64,000 nucleotides of DNA. Origin: Hyalella azteca (lineage: Eukaryota; Arthropoda; Malacostraca; Amphipoda; Hyalellidae). This document shows, piece after piece, positions 37,561 to 51,243 of the stretch (positions are counted from its first letter, which is position 1; the number at the start of each line of letters is the position of its first letter). The notes beneath the pieces were generated by a model. The model was not told where the DNA came from. It saw nothing but the letters and a program-made list of their open reading frames with translations, and did not search any database. Location of the stretch: the NCBI RefSeq assembly GCF_000764305.2, contig NW_025947119.1, positions 52,443 to 116,442 of the forward strand, written 5' to 3'. Both the position numbers and the translations under genes were made by a program.

Positions 37561-40250
37561 TTTTCGACTTAGCTCGATGCATCGAAAAGACTTGGCCGAC
37601 GGCATGAATCATGACGAGATGATGCTATTTCTCTTCTAATTTAAAGCATTGAGTTGGTTGAACAGTTGAGTTTTGAAAGTCTGGTTTGGTTACCTTCAAG
37701 TGCTTTGTTTATTAAATTTAACCAAATTTTACCTAAAAAAGGGGGTAATGCTGGGATGATTTCTATCTCATTTAGGTTAGTTCTATCCTTGCAGATTACA
37801 TTGGCTTACGCTAGAAATAAATTTAATGCATTTCTGTTTATAATGCATTTTGAAATCGTGATTCACAACTAATTTTCAGATGAACAATTTTTGGAAGGTA
37901 TTCGCATATTATTTTTTCTTAAAAATGTAAACTTTGCGAAAAATTTCCCCTGCAAGCAGAGCTCTCTCTGCGCGCTCAAGGTGGCCTGCCTCCTTGTGCT
38001 TCAGCGTGGAAGTAACAGTGTTTCGTTGATAGATACGACGGGTTCCCTACATGATATTTAAATGTTATGGTAAGGAAATATGCGCTGTGGTGTCTTCACA
38101 GTAAACTGAGTCCTGAACTTGTGTCTGGTTTCATGGATATTACCTGAAGACGGCAGCTAGTTTATTCAAACGCGTTGGTCTTAACATGGAGTTCTCTCTG
38201 AGGTAGCTACTGCCAGCTCAGAACCTAGGTTTGTAGCAGTCTCGTTCGGGATTTTGAATTGATGTAATAAAATATTTTGAAATTTAGAATTAGAAAGATA
38301 AGATTTTGGTTATATATGAACGTCACCTCGATGAATACAACAGTAGTTAACTTAATTCCAACTTTTGGTATTAAGATTCATTTCACCGGAATCTCTTATT
38401 AGAGTAAGTACCAAGTGTTGCCACTGTAAAATAGTGTTGCCACTGCCAAATAAACCCACATTCAACTCCATGGCAATCATGATTTAATCATATCTCTGGT
38501 AGTGGAAAAATTTTCTTAAAAATGTATATTATTTTGAGAAAAATTTTTAGGCCGTTCAGCTATTTTAATTCATGATAATTTTTATCATTATATTTTATCA
38601 TTATTATATTATTATCATTCAAATTCAAATCAGAAATTTTTAATTGACAACATTTACAAACAAGGATCGTGCTCATAGCAAAGCTTGCATCGAAAACTAT
38701 TTAAACTTTTAACTTTACCCAAGCGAGAAGAAATAAACAGCCTACCGATACTGTCAATTGCAGACAACGCGGCCTCTGACGTACGACTTCCTCTTTTGTA
38801 GATCCAGTTGTGTGGATCCAGTTTGTTTGAAGTGACTTTGTAGAAACAATCAAGCGTAAACTGAATAAAAAATTCTCAGTCATTTTGAACCTCCCACGGA
38901 TAAGGGATGACCGAAGGTTTGTCACCCTTAACCGAAATATTTAGGTTTCGTTTAAAAATTATTTTGAATTTCTAATTCAAATCAGCAGCCCAAGTGAGAG
39001 AATCCCCTTAAGCGAAATTTTAAGGTTTCCTTTAAAAATTATTTCGAATTTTTATTTCAAAGTAGCATCCTAAGTAAGAGAATCGTACTAAAATTTATTC
39101 TCATATCGAATTGGACCAGAATGATGTTTAAAGTCTCGAGCTCATATGTCGCCCAATTTCTAAACCAATATCACGCTTTTCATGTCACATATAAGGCCTT
39201 CCCAAGTCTCCTAGCATGACGCCAAAGCAGACTTTGTAGTGGCCTTTTGAGGCATAGTCCTTATGAAGTTCTCCGTTGATCGGAACCACGTCTTCTATAT
39301 TCAGTGCCTGCAAAAGTTTGAGATTGCACTCGCACATGTCAAGCATACGTGAAGAAAAGATGCATATTAAAATTTGTGCAGGAGCCCGAAGGATACTAAG
39401 GACAGCATAGCGACCGATGATGCTTTAGAAATTTAGTAAGAGGTGCAAATTAATATCAGGAGCATCTTTTACACATTTCTGGAGTATTCAACGACGAAGA
39501 ATTTTACTAGTTTAAGTTTTGTAATTTTTCTGTATTATTATCATTTTGTTTAAAACTCACAAGGAATTAGTGAAACTACTTATCGCATGGCGCTGGTTTC
39601 ACAGTTACGTGTAGCTTCAATCAGAGCTGTAAGGCAGTTGGACATTTGATATAAAGCTGCCGGGCATTCATATCACAATTCATTTAAAAATTTCTTATCA
39701 TTAAAAATAGAACTGTCGGTGGTCTTTCCCACTAGATTTGCGTGTAAAAGCTAATAATAAAAAAGCTTGTTCAAGAATATTTCTCATAAAATATTTCAGT
39801 GCCTAAATATGGATACTGCCAAAAACGAGAAAATATTTTATAGTGCTGAGCTCAAGGTGCTTTAATTAAAAATACCCAGCAGTTCGACACTAATACTTTA
39901 GACAATTTATTTTGGTGTATTATAATATCCCCACCTTTAGTGAATAAAAGAGTCTGATTAAGTAACTGTAATACTATATTATTTTAGATTAAAATTGAGG
40001 ATTTAAATATGACTTATTAAAAAATTGCACTAAATACGTTCAGAATTAGAGAAGGATTATTTACAAAAATTTTTGAGCGAATCTCAAAGCGGCACTACGT
40101 AGAATTTGCAGCGTCCAAGAAGATTTAAAAGCTTGCACTCTTATGTACGACGACTATCTAAACATACATACATACACTACACTAAACATACATACATTAC
40201 ATACACTTTAATTCTTGTCTATACAGAATGATTCACATCATTTGTACAGG
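37561..40250. other. Mostly unassigned; one candidate exon on minus
   Basis: GC-richer islands at 37960-38240 and 38700-38930 lack recognisable proteins. 38941-39000 and 39010-39080 are a weak duplication (GTTTAAAAATTATTTTGAATT words). The candidate minus-strand exon at 39185 is listed separately. The rest is AT-rich. Confidence 0.4.
39185..39418 (-). CDS. Candidate 3'-terminal exon of an unknown protein
   Basis: The minus strand is open for about 78 codons up to a TGA at 39185-39187, with a Met at 39346 giving a 53-residue C-terminal part. The sequence is of mixed composition and protein-like (RMLDMCECNLKLLQALN, VVPINGELHKDYASKGHY). The region is GC-richer than its flanks. Upstream, CTTACTAAATTTCTAAAG (about 39418-39435) could be a branch point plus 3' splice site, though AAG is a less usual acceptor. 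I recognise no domain. A slight resemblance of KVCFGVML to the kinase subdomain IX motif 4 kb away is too short to use. Confidence 0.3.
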   Translation of the reverse strand: MGRYAVLSILRAPAQILICIFSSRMLDMCECNLKLLQALNIEDVVPINGELHKDYASKGHYKVCFGVMLGDLGRPYM

Positions 40251-40261
40251 CTTCATGTAAA

Positions 40262-40745
40262 AATTAACAGATTAACGCATGAATATCAAAGGTGGTCAAT
40301 GTTCAGCAACAACAAAAATAACAATTCGATGTTTTATTATTGCTGACGTATAACATTCACTTAAAGCTCCACTTGAGCGTTGCATGTAAGATTTAACTTA
40401 TGAATATCAAGGTTTACAATGTTCAGTCACAACAAAAACAATTCGATGTTTTATTATTGCTGACGTATAACATTCACTCAAAGCTCCACTTGAACGCTGC
40501 GTGTAAGATGTAACTTATGAATATCAAGGTTTACAATGTTCAGTCACAACAAAAACAATTCGATGTTTTATTATTGCTGACGTAAAACATTCACTTAAAG
40601 CTCCACTTGAGCGTTGCGTGTAAGATTTAACTTATGAATATCAAGGTTCACAATGTTCAGTCACAACAAAAACAATTCGATGTTTCATTATTGCTGACGT
40701 AAAACATTCACTCAAAGCTCCACTTGAACGCTGCGTGTAAGATGT
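40262..40745. repeat. ~118-bp tandem array, 4 units
   Basis: CAATGTTCAG(T/C) starts units at about 40297, 40418, 40535 and 40651. The shared body is AACAATTCGATGTTTTATTA, GCTGACGTA and AAAGCTCCACTTGA. Units are highly similar. Confidence 0.85.
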
Positions 40746-41310
40746 CTTCACACGCGTGTAATTCTCCCTCTAACGGAGAGATTCCCTTGCTGCAGGAGAC
40801 GCTCTTAAAACTTTCCCTCTAAGTTTTACGGTCCTTGGCCCTGCTATAAAATCAACTGGGATGAAGGAGCTGCGTGCTTTACTTGCGCAACACCTCAGTA
40901 AACAAGCAATAAGTCTTAAATGTAACACCTTAATTACTTATTGTTATAGTTTTATTTAAAATGACGTATTTATGATGAAGTTCATTAATATATTACCTTA
41001 GATTGTTAGTATTCGTGAAATATACTCATGAGGGCTAGAAAAACTACTATTGGCTGATTAATTCTCAAAGCGACTCATGTGATAGATTTATACAACACTT
41101 CTTAATTATAATGAAAATAACAATGTAGATTTGAGAGATATCTTTCATTTATTAAATTCGTTCTTATTAGTTAGAAAATATAAATTCTTTTAGCCATATA
41201 TCATTTACAAACCATTAGTGAATAGTTTGAATTCTGTTTAGAAACTATCTAAGCTCAAAAACATGATTCTAGTATATTACTTATTTATTGTTGTCATCAG
41301 TAATTTGGAA

Positions 41311-41350
41311 AATATCAAGCAGGGTATATTATATATCTCTGCTTGATATT
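41311..41350. other. 12-bp stem hairpin
   Basis: AATATCAAGCAG and CTGCTTGATATT are exact complements around a 16-base AT loop. Confidence 0.6.
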
Positions 41351-44300
41351 TAATTCTGGAAATCTCGGCTTGCGTCGATTTCCAGATTAGTGGAATTCTT
41401 CACTAAAAGAATATGTGAATAAATATTCCAGCATATTCTGTGCTTGCGCTTCTGCAAGACAACGTATATTTGACTAAAAATTTTCCTCTTTGGGCTCATG
41501 GCTTGTGTAATTGAGCCTAAAATAAAGCTTAAACTGAACCTAAAATAAGACTTAAAATAAATTAATCAGCGTCGGGAATTCGTCTCGAGCGCCGTGTCGG
41601 CTCTAATGATCACTGGGACAAAATTAGAAAGTGTTAGGTTGGCTCAAGAAGTTCTTGGCCTTAAAACTGGATTGGTTATTCCGAGGGCCGGACGAGTCTG
41701 ATCCGCGGATAATGGTTTTTAGAGGACGTCTCCTTAATGAACGACTGTCCTTGAATTTGATAACTGTTTAGCTTTGAGCAGAAGACGAAACTCGAGCGCA
41801 ATCCTGCTCCTGAAGATTTAATTACTGGACGTCTAGTTTTGATTTAAATAAGAGAGGTGCTTTCGAAAATATTGTCCTCCTGTCGGTTTTAGATTTAATT
41901 GCAGATTTCAAGCAGAATTTTAATTACAAAAGAAGGCTTTAATAGAAAATTTTTATCATCAGCATTGTTTTGTTTGAAGGCAAAAAATTCTGTACGCAAG
42001 TTCCGGTACATTAAGGTCTGATTCTTCGAATTTTTCGAACGAGAAAGATGTGAATTTCCGGAAAACGTCCACTGCCGCACCAAATTTTAGTCTAATTGAA
42101 ATTTTGATTTAGATTGATTGCTGCCGACGGAAACAAAAACAAATTAGAGGGAGCATAATAGAGGGTTAACTTTGTTTGCAGGGCTTAATTATACAAATAA
42201 GTTTTCTTATGAAGTTTAGGATAATTCCACAATTTCATTTTTTAAGAATAATATATTTCTTTTTTTCTATTTCAGGAACAAGTAAATAGTCATGATAAAA
42301 ACAAGAAAAATCAAAATAAAAACTGGAAATTATTGTTGGTATCCTAAGGACCACAATTCCACGAGCTTTTTACTGCTCCTCCAAGAGCCCAAAACTCTCT
42401 CTCTAGTTCATCTCTATTCTGATGAAAATGCTTAGGAAACTCAGTTAAAGTTCATAGCTTGCATTAAAAGCGCCTAAAGCTGTCATGAACATGACTCATC
42501 TTTGTGCTCTGCCATGAGAAGGTTAGCGCATAAGACGAAAATTCGCATAAATCTAGGTTATACAATTCTGGACAACATAATTGCAAAAATTGAAAAGGTA
42601 ATTCGAAAGATTTCCAAATTTGCTTGCTCATGCAATGCGACTCAAAAATAAGGCATGATGCTACGATTGATACGTAATTTATTTTGAGATCTACAATCAT
42701 CTTTATTCATGAAAGTATCAAATTGTTTTTCCTACTGAGTTTTGCTATAGAATTTCGTTTTTACCGTACATTACAACAAAACTGATCATACTTGAAATAA
42801 GGTGTCAAATATGCACATTAAAAATTCTTTAGTGACTATATTTTAAATTCCAATTTGTGGTATATAAACCCTTATTTTCTAACCTCATCTTTGTTCAAAC
42901 TCAATTCAGTCATCCAATCAAATAAGTTGACTGATGAATATCGAGTCAATAAATTTCACCACTTGGATTAAGCACAAAGTCAGACTCAATGTAATACCTT
43001 GATAAAATATTCAAGACGACTCTTAATAGGTAACAATTCAACGCTCCTAATTAGTCAGTTAGTGAATAACTTCATGACGGAGACGACATTTATGCGTACG
43101 GTCTTTGCTAGCTCTTTGTATTGCTTGTTTACTTAACGTCTGTCAGTGCACAAAACTCACCGAAGTGTTTACTCGGCTTATAGACGTTCCGGGTTTCGTA
43201 AATTGCATGGAGTGTGAGAAAATTTGCATACGAGGATAAAAGACTTGTGAAAAATGTGATTAAGATCTTTGTTAAGCCATCGAGTAGGTTAACTAAGAAG
43301 ATTCAGAAATGTTTGCTTTTGATTGCGAATTAATTCGTTTCATTTATATTTACAAGGAAATGTTAACGCATCTCATATGATTTAATTTAAGCTTGGTCCT
43401 TTTCGATCATAAGTTGTGGAATTTTTATTTAAATTATCCCGTTGATTTTCCTTTATTGTTTTAGTTGTTTGTTCTCCAGCTTTATTACAGCCAACCATGT
43501 ATCCATCATTCCTTAATTTCCTTAATGCGTCGGAGCAACAAAATAAATAAATTTCTGAATTAAATTTCTTATATTCTTGCTTTTTGAATACGGCATCGGT
43601 GATTTGCCGCCGTTAGTAGCTAGCGCAATTCGGAGCATCGTTATTTTAATAAGTGTCGCCAAAATATAAATAAAATATTATTTAGAAAATTTTGGAATTT
43701 TTTTGTTTCTAATACAATTCTAGGTCTTTAAAACGAGTATTTAAGTTACAAACCTCCAAAATTCCGGAATCTCAAGACTATCAATGTAATATTCCTATTC
43801 TTGTTTAGTGACCAAAACTGCATACTACTTCAACCATTATATTAACTTAATGAACTTTTTCATTGATTTTAAGAACACTAGCTTTTGATAATGAATTATG
43901 TCTTGGTATTCTTGCATGGTTGCCTCTCAGACGTATCAGTCCCAGGCCACGCTGGATGCCGCTTTTTTTATAGGCCTCCCACACTCACCATTCCAAAAAA
44001 AAAGGATTTATTAATTTTATTAATTAAAAATTATTATTAATTAGAATTATTAATTATTATTAATTAAAAATTATGCCGCTTTTGGACTCCAACATCGTAC
44101 GAAAAAAAAGCAAAATGATCGAAACAAACACAACAAATATAATTATATGAACAGCAGATTTTACTCTCTGTTACTGGAGCCAAATTATCAGTTGCTTATT
44201 AATATTCTTTTACATCCCTGAAAATTTTTCATATGCAAATTAAAATTTTGGTTTAATTTCTTGAATTTCGATTTAATTTCGGCGCATGCAGTAATTTATA

Positions 44301-44424
44301 AGGCATTTTTTCGGCACATTTTTATTTATTGGAATGTAGGGTCTGAATTAGGTGAATAATATTTTCTGTTTATGTTTTGGTGTTAGTGATTTGTTGAACA
44401 ATATATGTATATTGTCAGTCATCT

Positions 44425-44530
44425 ATCAGTGTTGTAGTGGTTAACACGACCCTGATTGGGTTATCTATTTTGGGGTTCGAAACTCGTTCTCATTGTGAAA
44501 ATTCTGTTCGAAATCGGTTGAGTGGCAGTG
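44425..44530 (+). mobile_element. tRNA-derived SINE head
   Basis: TTGTAGTGGTTAACACGACC matches a tRNA A box (TRGYNNAGTGGTTA-type) and GGGGTTCGAAACTCG matches the B box (GGTTCGANNCC). The A-to-B spacing of about 38 bases fits a pol III promoter. The acceptor arms do not pair well and no 3' CCA-adjacent structure is evident, so it is better read as a SINE than as a working tRNA. Confidence 0.55.
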
Positions 44531-45721
44531 TGGTTAAAAATTGGTGACAATAGTAATAACAGTCACAACCAATATTCTTCAATACAAGTTTTTTTAATTT
44601 AATTATGTTTAGATTTCTATCAATGGCAATCGTCAAAACTTTCGACCTAAATTCCTACATTATATCGGAAAGATTTATTCAGCATAGGCAGAAGCATTAT
44701 ATCTTTTTGATAAAGAGCGACGCTCACTAGTTTGGTCTCTTCCCACGTATATCAGAATGCCTTGAAGTCTTTACGATATTACAGAGCTTAGCTTAAAGGC
44801 TTTACCTTGCTCTTTTTAAAGGCAGTCATTGCAATGCTGAGAGCGTATAAACTGTTTGAAAAGGCGCCTCTGAACCCATAAGCATAAGCTGACGCAGTTC
44901 TCCTGACTCAGCATATTCTGTATCGGCGCCAATTTGAGTTCGAGAACTCCTTCAGGTCCAGGGAATTTTGTCATGTCAATGTCAAATACTGAGCTTATTT
45001 AATGAACGAATACTGCCAGAAAAATGTTTATATACCAATTGAAATTTATTGATTGCTTCAATGAAATCCTGATAAAGAATCGTTCTAGTGATCAGTATAG
45101 ATGAAATTGATCGAATATATTTAATAGTTATTATTTATCTACATAACTAGAGAATCACATGCACAGACAAGTCTCATTGTATGTATCTGATAATTAAATT
45201 ATTTTCTCTGTGAAAATTTTAATTGATAACAAAGTCGTAAATAAATGAGGTGTAGAATTTACAAGTAAGATCTACTAAGACTAAGATGAGGTAGATAACG
45301 GCTTTCTTTTATATCAAGCTACGACTACTATTCTACTTCTGCTCTGGGTAATGTAGTTTTGTCACCTGCTTGATTTACCAAGTACGAGAAAACGTTTTTC
45401 AATTTTTCTACACATGTAAGTAGTCTTGCCCCAGATCAGTAATCTTATTTTAATTTGTTTAATTGAGGATTGTCAATGCGGATCATTTAGATTAGAAAGG
45501 AGTAGGTCATAAGTCAAATATATATTATAATCTATGCAAAAAGGGGAAACATTCCTGAAAAATTTCGATCCGTTTTTAAATGTTATACAGAGTTATTTTC
45601 TGAAAGCGTGAGTATTATTTCAGAGTTATTTTCTGAAATTTAAGCGTGAGTCTTCGGGTCAATGCAATAAGATATGAAATTTGTCCAACATTTTGACGAT
45701 CGTTGCATCATGTTCCTATTT

Positions 45722-45875
45722 TTAGCGTATTTTCTCATTTATGGAAAAAATACGCTATTGTGCTCGTCCTGTCCGTCTGTCCGTCTGTCCGTCCGTCCGT
45801 GACCACGTTTTCGTCGACGAGAAAATGCGCCCTCTGTCACTCACTGCAGTGAGTACTGAGTTATATATTTTTACA
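45722..45875 (+). repeat. GTCC/GTCT microsatellite module, copy 2
   Basis: Best preserved copy of the terminal hairpin: TAGCGTATTTT and AAAATACGCTA are exact complements around a 13-base loop at about 45723-45757. Then come (GTCC/GTCT)n, GTTTTCGTCGACGAGAAAA and the perfect palindrome CTCACTGCAGTGAG. Confidence 0.8.
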
Positions 45876-47974
45876 AAATTTATTGTGCTTTTTCACACTG
45901 ACGTAGACAAATGTCTATTAAATTTTGATGCGGTAAAGCCGTTTCACATGCAGATGTTTGAAGTGATTCGTTTTAATTAAATTGTTATGGATGAGCTAAG
46001 AAGTCTCTTTGGTCCGGAAATATGCTCTTTCAAAATGGTAAAAAATTTCGTTATATAATTTCATAGCAATGACATCTTAGATATCTTTTGCAAGCCCGTC
46101 AAAATATTGAATGTGCTCTTCAAAATTCAAGAATTGGTTTGCACTTGTCGTTTATAGTGTTGGTTTTCAACTTCAGCGCCGGCAGTGACGCGTGTCGGCA
46201 CTCGGAACAGGTGTTCACGCTCATGTGACTATGTACCTAAAATTGTCATTACGTTAACTCAGCCAAAATTTATTTAGTTTATTTTACTTTCTATTACCTA
46301 GTTTTCGTATTTTTTCAAGATTATAATTAAATTTGTACATGAATCATCATATTTCTGTATTCGGCACTAGTGTAGTAACATATTAAAAAACATTCGACAC
46401 AATCTCCGTTCCCGCTGTTTTTTGGCAGAAAAATCCTTCTGTGTGAAACCCAATCTTATGAGAACATGTATCGACCGAAATAAAATAAATGTCTGAAGTT
46501 CAGACCAAGATTTATTATTATAAACACGAAGAGGATTATAAATGATTATAAATACGTACGAAGATTATAAATGTACGAAGTTCAGACCAAGATTGACGGT
46601 GGCTATAATTTCACTACAGCTATGAATATCGGTTATAGGATCAATTTACTAACGCATTCCCTTCATTTACTAACGCATTTCCGTTGTTCAGTGCTAGTAG
46701 CTCATTGACTGTACAATATTGATGAACTCTTCCGATATTTGACGATGAAAGGCGGAAACGACAGCTGCAATTTTTGTCAGGGAATGTTGCACACATTTTT
46801 ATAATTCCTGGTCGGAATATTAGTTGTCGGTCATCGACCATTTTCAAATTTAAAACATTTCTGATTCATAATAATTACCTGAAATTCTATCATCGTAAAT
46901 CATCTAAAAATCTGGCTGAATTTGACGCGTTTATCAATATTTTTTAGTGAGCACAAACTTTATTTACTCTTGAAATCACGCGTTCCAGAGCAGTGAACAT
47001 TTTTTATTTTCATCGGAAAGCGACTTAAAACTAATAAAAAATGACTAAATTGTAATCCAAAATGACATAAAAAATATTTAATTGATAAATAATAATAATT
47101 ATATCGCTCTGACCTCACCATTGTCAAGTGAATTACTCTTATAGCTTCTGCTGACAGTTTTTATTACAGGGAGATTACTCAATACAGGCCCTTTTGTTCG
47201 CTGAGCAATCGTCTCTCGCAATAAGTCAGTGTCTCACACACTGTGATTTGTAGGGCAATTCATAAGACGAATACACATGCAAATACAATCCATTCCTGTT
47301 CACATTATACGAAATGAACACTGAAAAAGCATATTTATTAACTAATAATTAATCTACATCAATAAATAAAAATAATAAAAAAACAATGGATGATCGTGCT
47401 TTTGGAATAACCTCAAATGTAAGATAGTTTTCTTTAGCATTTTAGTCTAAAATGCTCTACTTCAGTACTTTGGCTTCCCATTTTATTGATACACTATTTA
47501 GCAAAAGGAAAGATGAATATCATAAAAAATATTCCCTTTCTTTTCCTAAACAATGGAAACAATAAATAAATTAATTTTAATTTAGTTAAGCTATTTAATA
47601 TTTTTATTTAATTTATTTTTAAATGTATTTTAATTTATAGGTTATTTTTTACACAAGTTATATTGTAAATCCACTGTCCCGTCCCGCAATGAAAACATAA
47701 TTGAAATACCGTAAGGGTCAATAAATAAATTTATTTGTAACTTGTGAAAGTAAGTGTGTGTTTGAAGCCTGGCACCTCATATATATCACAATGAAAACAT
47801 TAAATACATTATGGAATTTAATCGCTTGGAGATTGTTTTCTGGTCTCACCCGCCTAGTGATTATTTTAATTCCTTCTCATGCGATTACCTGGCTTATGAA
47901 GCACGATGGACTATAGGCTTTGCCTAAGCTTTATTGAATCCGTCACGTTCATCATTGAAATAATTTCTTAATTG
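45876..47974. other. Non-coding
   Basis: AT-rich, no supportable gene. A GAAGTTCAGACCAAGATT word is duplicated at 46497 and 46578 with ATTATAAAT repeats between. An open frame on minus (46641-46847) has no recognisable domain. Confidence 0.45.
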
Positions 47975-48060
47975 TTTTCTCGATAGAGACAAGTACTGGA
48001 TCTTAATTAAGGACAATATCTTAAATTAATGTAACTCTGATTAAACTAATATTGTAAGAA

Positions 48061-48350
48061 GCAGGTGTGACACTCAGCGCATTGTAGAACATAAGTAACA
48101 TCGACACATGAACAATATATTTCTTTAATTATTGTAACTGTCATTGAATTATCATAAGAGGCAGCAGTAACATATATAACACAAGCGTCCATATATAAGT
48201 AATGCCCAAACATGAAATATATATTTTTTACATTGTTGTTACTCTCATTGAATTATCATAAGAGGCAGCAGTGACTCATCTAACACAAGCGTCCATCTAA
48301 ATAATGCCCAAAAATGAACGATATATTGTTTAAATTGTTGTTACTTTCAT
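48061..48350. repeat. 104-bp tandem array in copy A, 3 units
   Basis: Marker CATTGAATTATCATAAGAGG falls at about 48142 and 48246, and its divergent third form CATTGAATGGTCCCG at 48349. Confidence 0.8.
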
Positions 48351-49879
48351 TGAATGGTCCCGACGCTGTGCGAGGCAATACGCCTCATGGGAACAATAAG
48401 TCTCTCCGGCAGCAGTAAAGAGGATTCAAAGGGGGAGATATAAGTCCTAAAAATGTTCAAATTTGTGCCAGAGGAAGACAGAATATCTTTTGTCAAAAAT
48501 TGGAAGTTAGAATTGTGCAATCATTTGGTATCGGTGAATCATTTTAACAAAGATAAATTGAAGCGCAATATTAGGTCAAATTAATACGTGGGAAGTTTTT
48601 GAAGTCTCCAAGTTTCGAGTTGCTGCTTTTACAAGTTTAAAATCTTATTTATGAAAAGTATTTCTTGTAATTATAAGTACTAAAGATGTGAAATACTTTC
48701 CGATAATAAATATTTCTTTATTTATGAAATTGATATAACTTTAATTTATGATTTATTTTATTGGGTTTAATCTTGCCATTAATTTAATGGTACAGTTGAT
48801 CTATTTTAGTATGATGAGATTTCATAGAAATACAAATGCAGCAAAATTTCATTTTAAACTCTCAATTATTTCACTCGAAATAGAATTTACATTTTTAAAG
48901 GCTACTGAACATTTATTCAACATAATTAATTCAATTCAGATTATCTTCACAATTAATTAACGTTTTCATAACTGCAAATTAAATTTTTTGCTGTACAATT
49001 AAGAAAAAAAATTATCATGAAACGAAAAGCATTCATGAAACAACCCTACACACGTTATTTTGTCTGTCATCATTCCCTATTTGCAGCGAGTTGTCACTAT
49101 TTCTTTTCAAAATTCATACTGATCTGCTACAATATTTGTATCCCCCCCTCAATTCTATTGTGATTTTATAGATCCTTCAGGCATTTAAATATTTTTCACA
49201 AATGTAAATATTTGTGAATTTATCAGACACGAATAAATCTCAGAATAATCTGACACGAAAAAATTTTATCCCGGAGCCGTGCAGGCCTAAGCTGCCTAAG
49301 CCTCCCTTCTTAGGTGCCAGACTTACCTGAATCTTTTGTGTGGAAGGGTCGGAAATAGGAGCAGAATGTTTGTATAATTGTTTATTCATAGGAATTTGGT
49401 TTATGCATTTAAGTTTACGAAGTGATAATAGAAGGCATGAGAATTCAATTAACAGAGTTTGTGTGTTACACATGCAGGGCAGATGATTTTCTTTCATGTA
49501 TATTCAATGAGGACAATTTTTAAGAGAAAGTCCACGCAATTTACCCCTAAGATTTCGATAACTCTATAAATGGAATACCATTTCACGTGTCGTTTAAATA
49601 CAAAAGTATTATTATAGTAAAAGCGAATTAAAAATTGGATTATCAAGCTATTTAGCAGTGAGAAGGTTTTTTTTTGAGACATTTTTCACATTTTTGTTGG
49701 TTCGGGATTCTTTGTTTGATGGAAATATCTACTAATCTTTGACAATATTTCAGGAGAAAACACGCCACAGAGAAAATTCTATCATGTTTACATTGATAGT
49801 CATGTTTAAAGTGACAACCGAATTATATATCGTTGCTTACAGACACTATGAGGCCTTAGGTCAAAACAGAGTGAGGTGA

Positions 49880-50075
49880 TAAAATTTGTATTTCCTGGAT
49901 GTCCCCCTAATTGAAGTACAGACAAGTTCATGAGGGAATTTTTGAGACGTCATTTGTGAACATCTTTTGTGAATTTTAAAATGAATAAAATTTTTATCTC
50001 CTGATAGTTCCCTAATTAAAGCAGAGACAAGTTCATGAGGGATTTTTGAGACATCATTTGTGAGCACCTTGAGAA
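49880..50075. repeat. ~118-bp tandem duplication
   Basis: AGACAAGTTCATGAGGGA and TTTTTGAGAC(G/A)TCATTTGTGA occur twice in the same order, inside copy A of the composite element. Confidence 0.75.
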
Positions 50076-51094
50076 TAACGAAAATATTAATCACTGTCTC
50101 ACACAGTATCGCAGTCTTTGTGTTAGAACTACATAAATATTACAAAGGATCGAATAGTGAATCTATATTGCGCTTCACACCATGTTTACTTACTGAATGA
50201 TGTTATCCGGACAAAACCAACGTATTAACTGCTTAGGAGTGAGACATTTACACTATTGAATGCATCATGAAATTGTATTTCAAATCAATTAATAATTCTT
50301 AAATAATTTCATAATGTGTACTTTTTTGATTCAATACTTCATGTTAACAACCTAATATATTCAGTTGAACTTGCAGCTGCACAAATTTATTAGTTATTTA
50401 AACGTAATTATTTGTTTCGTGCCAAGTCCCTGAAACGCATTAATAGCATTCAGAAAATGCGCGATAATTTTTTTTATCCGCTAGCGTCGCTCAAATTTTT
50501 AAAGCACTGTTGTATCACTTGCGCTTTCAATGCTTGATTTATCTTCTAATTGTATAGCTGAGTAATCTCATGAGCTCTGGAGCACTTAAAACTTCACAAA
50601 CATTTCCAACGACATTCAGATCCATTGAAATGACTTGTGACAATTCACTTGAATTTGAGATCAGAGGCAGCGTGGGGGAAAAATTAAGAAAATAAATTTA
50701 ATTACAAAGGGAAAATACACAGCCTTTGTCGAGCAACAGAGTAACTTGATCTTTTGAAGAGAAATCAAATGAAGAATTGTCTCGACTTGCGTTCACTTCT
50801 TATGAATTGAGTTTAGCTTCAGCGCAATTAACACACTCATCTCATTGAAAGCAAATCCAAGAGAAAGACATTCAATTTCTAAGAATTTCTAGCTTGTTGT
50901 TCGTAACGCTTGTTTGAAGCACAAAATTAAAATTTTATAAAACATTGTCATGGAAGAATAAATAAATTTTTATAATGCTCGTGCACGATATTTTTTCATC
51001 TCACCACGACCGCCCAATGCATACAAATTTAAAGATTATTTTGATTAAAGTGGGCAAAAATATTTAATTTGGCCATATTATAGTAATTGTAAAA

Positions 51095-51243
51095 AGTTGT
51101 AACTCAGTACTCTCTACACTGAGTGACAGAGAGCGCATTTTCTCGTCGACGAAAACATGTAGTCACAGACGGACAGACAGACGGACGGACGGACATGGCG
51201 AGCACAATAGCGCCTTTTTTTCCATAAATGAGAAAATGTGCTA
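51095..51243 (-). repeat. GTCC/GTCT microsatellite module, copy 3
   Basis: Reverse orientation: palindromic stop-side sequence, GTCGACGAAAAC, (GGAC/AGAC)n, then CCATAAATGAGAAAATG. It forms the right end of composite copy A. Confidence 0.8.

Larger units (their letters stand above)
40746..45721. other. Gene-free AT-rich stretch
   Basis: About 5 kb with no supportable gene. It holds a TATAAAA sequence (about 40846) without a clear initiator at the right distance, a hairpin (41311-41350), a TTAATTATTA low-complexity patch (44008-44072) and a SINE-like element (44425-44530). Confidence 0.45.
47975..51243 (+). mobile_element. Composite repeat element, copy A
   Basis: Matches copy B at 61385-63818 collinearly. 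The left end TTTTCTCGATAGAGACAAG is followed by a ~104-bp tandem array (3 units), a GGTCCCGACGCTGTGCGAGG segment, a long AT-rich body and the GTCC microsatellite module as the right end. The left TTTTCTC and the right GAGAAAA are inverted, so it may be one mobile element of about 3.3 kb. It has no long coding frame. Bases 49112-50492 have no counterpart in copy B, where a single N sits instead. Confidence 0.65.

Noticed and set aside
40843..40905. CTATAAAATC as a core promoter
   Set aside because: The nearest arthropod initiator-like TCAGT is about 50 bases away rather than about 30, and no coding sequence follows.
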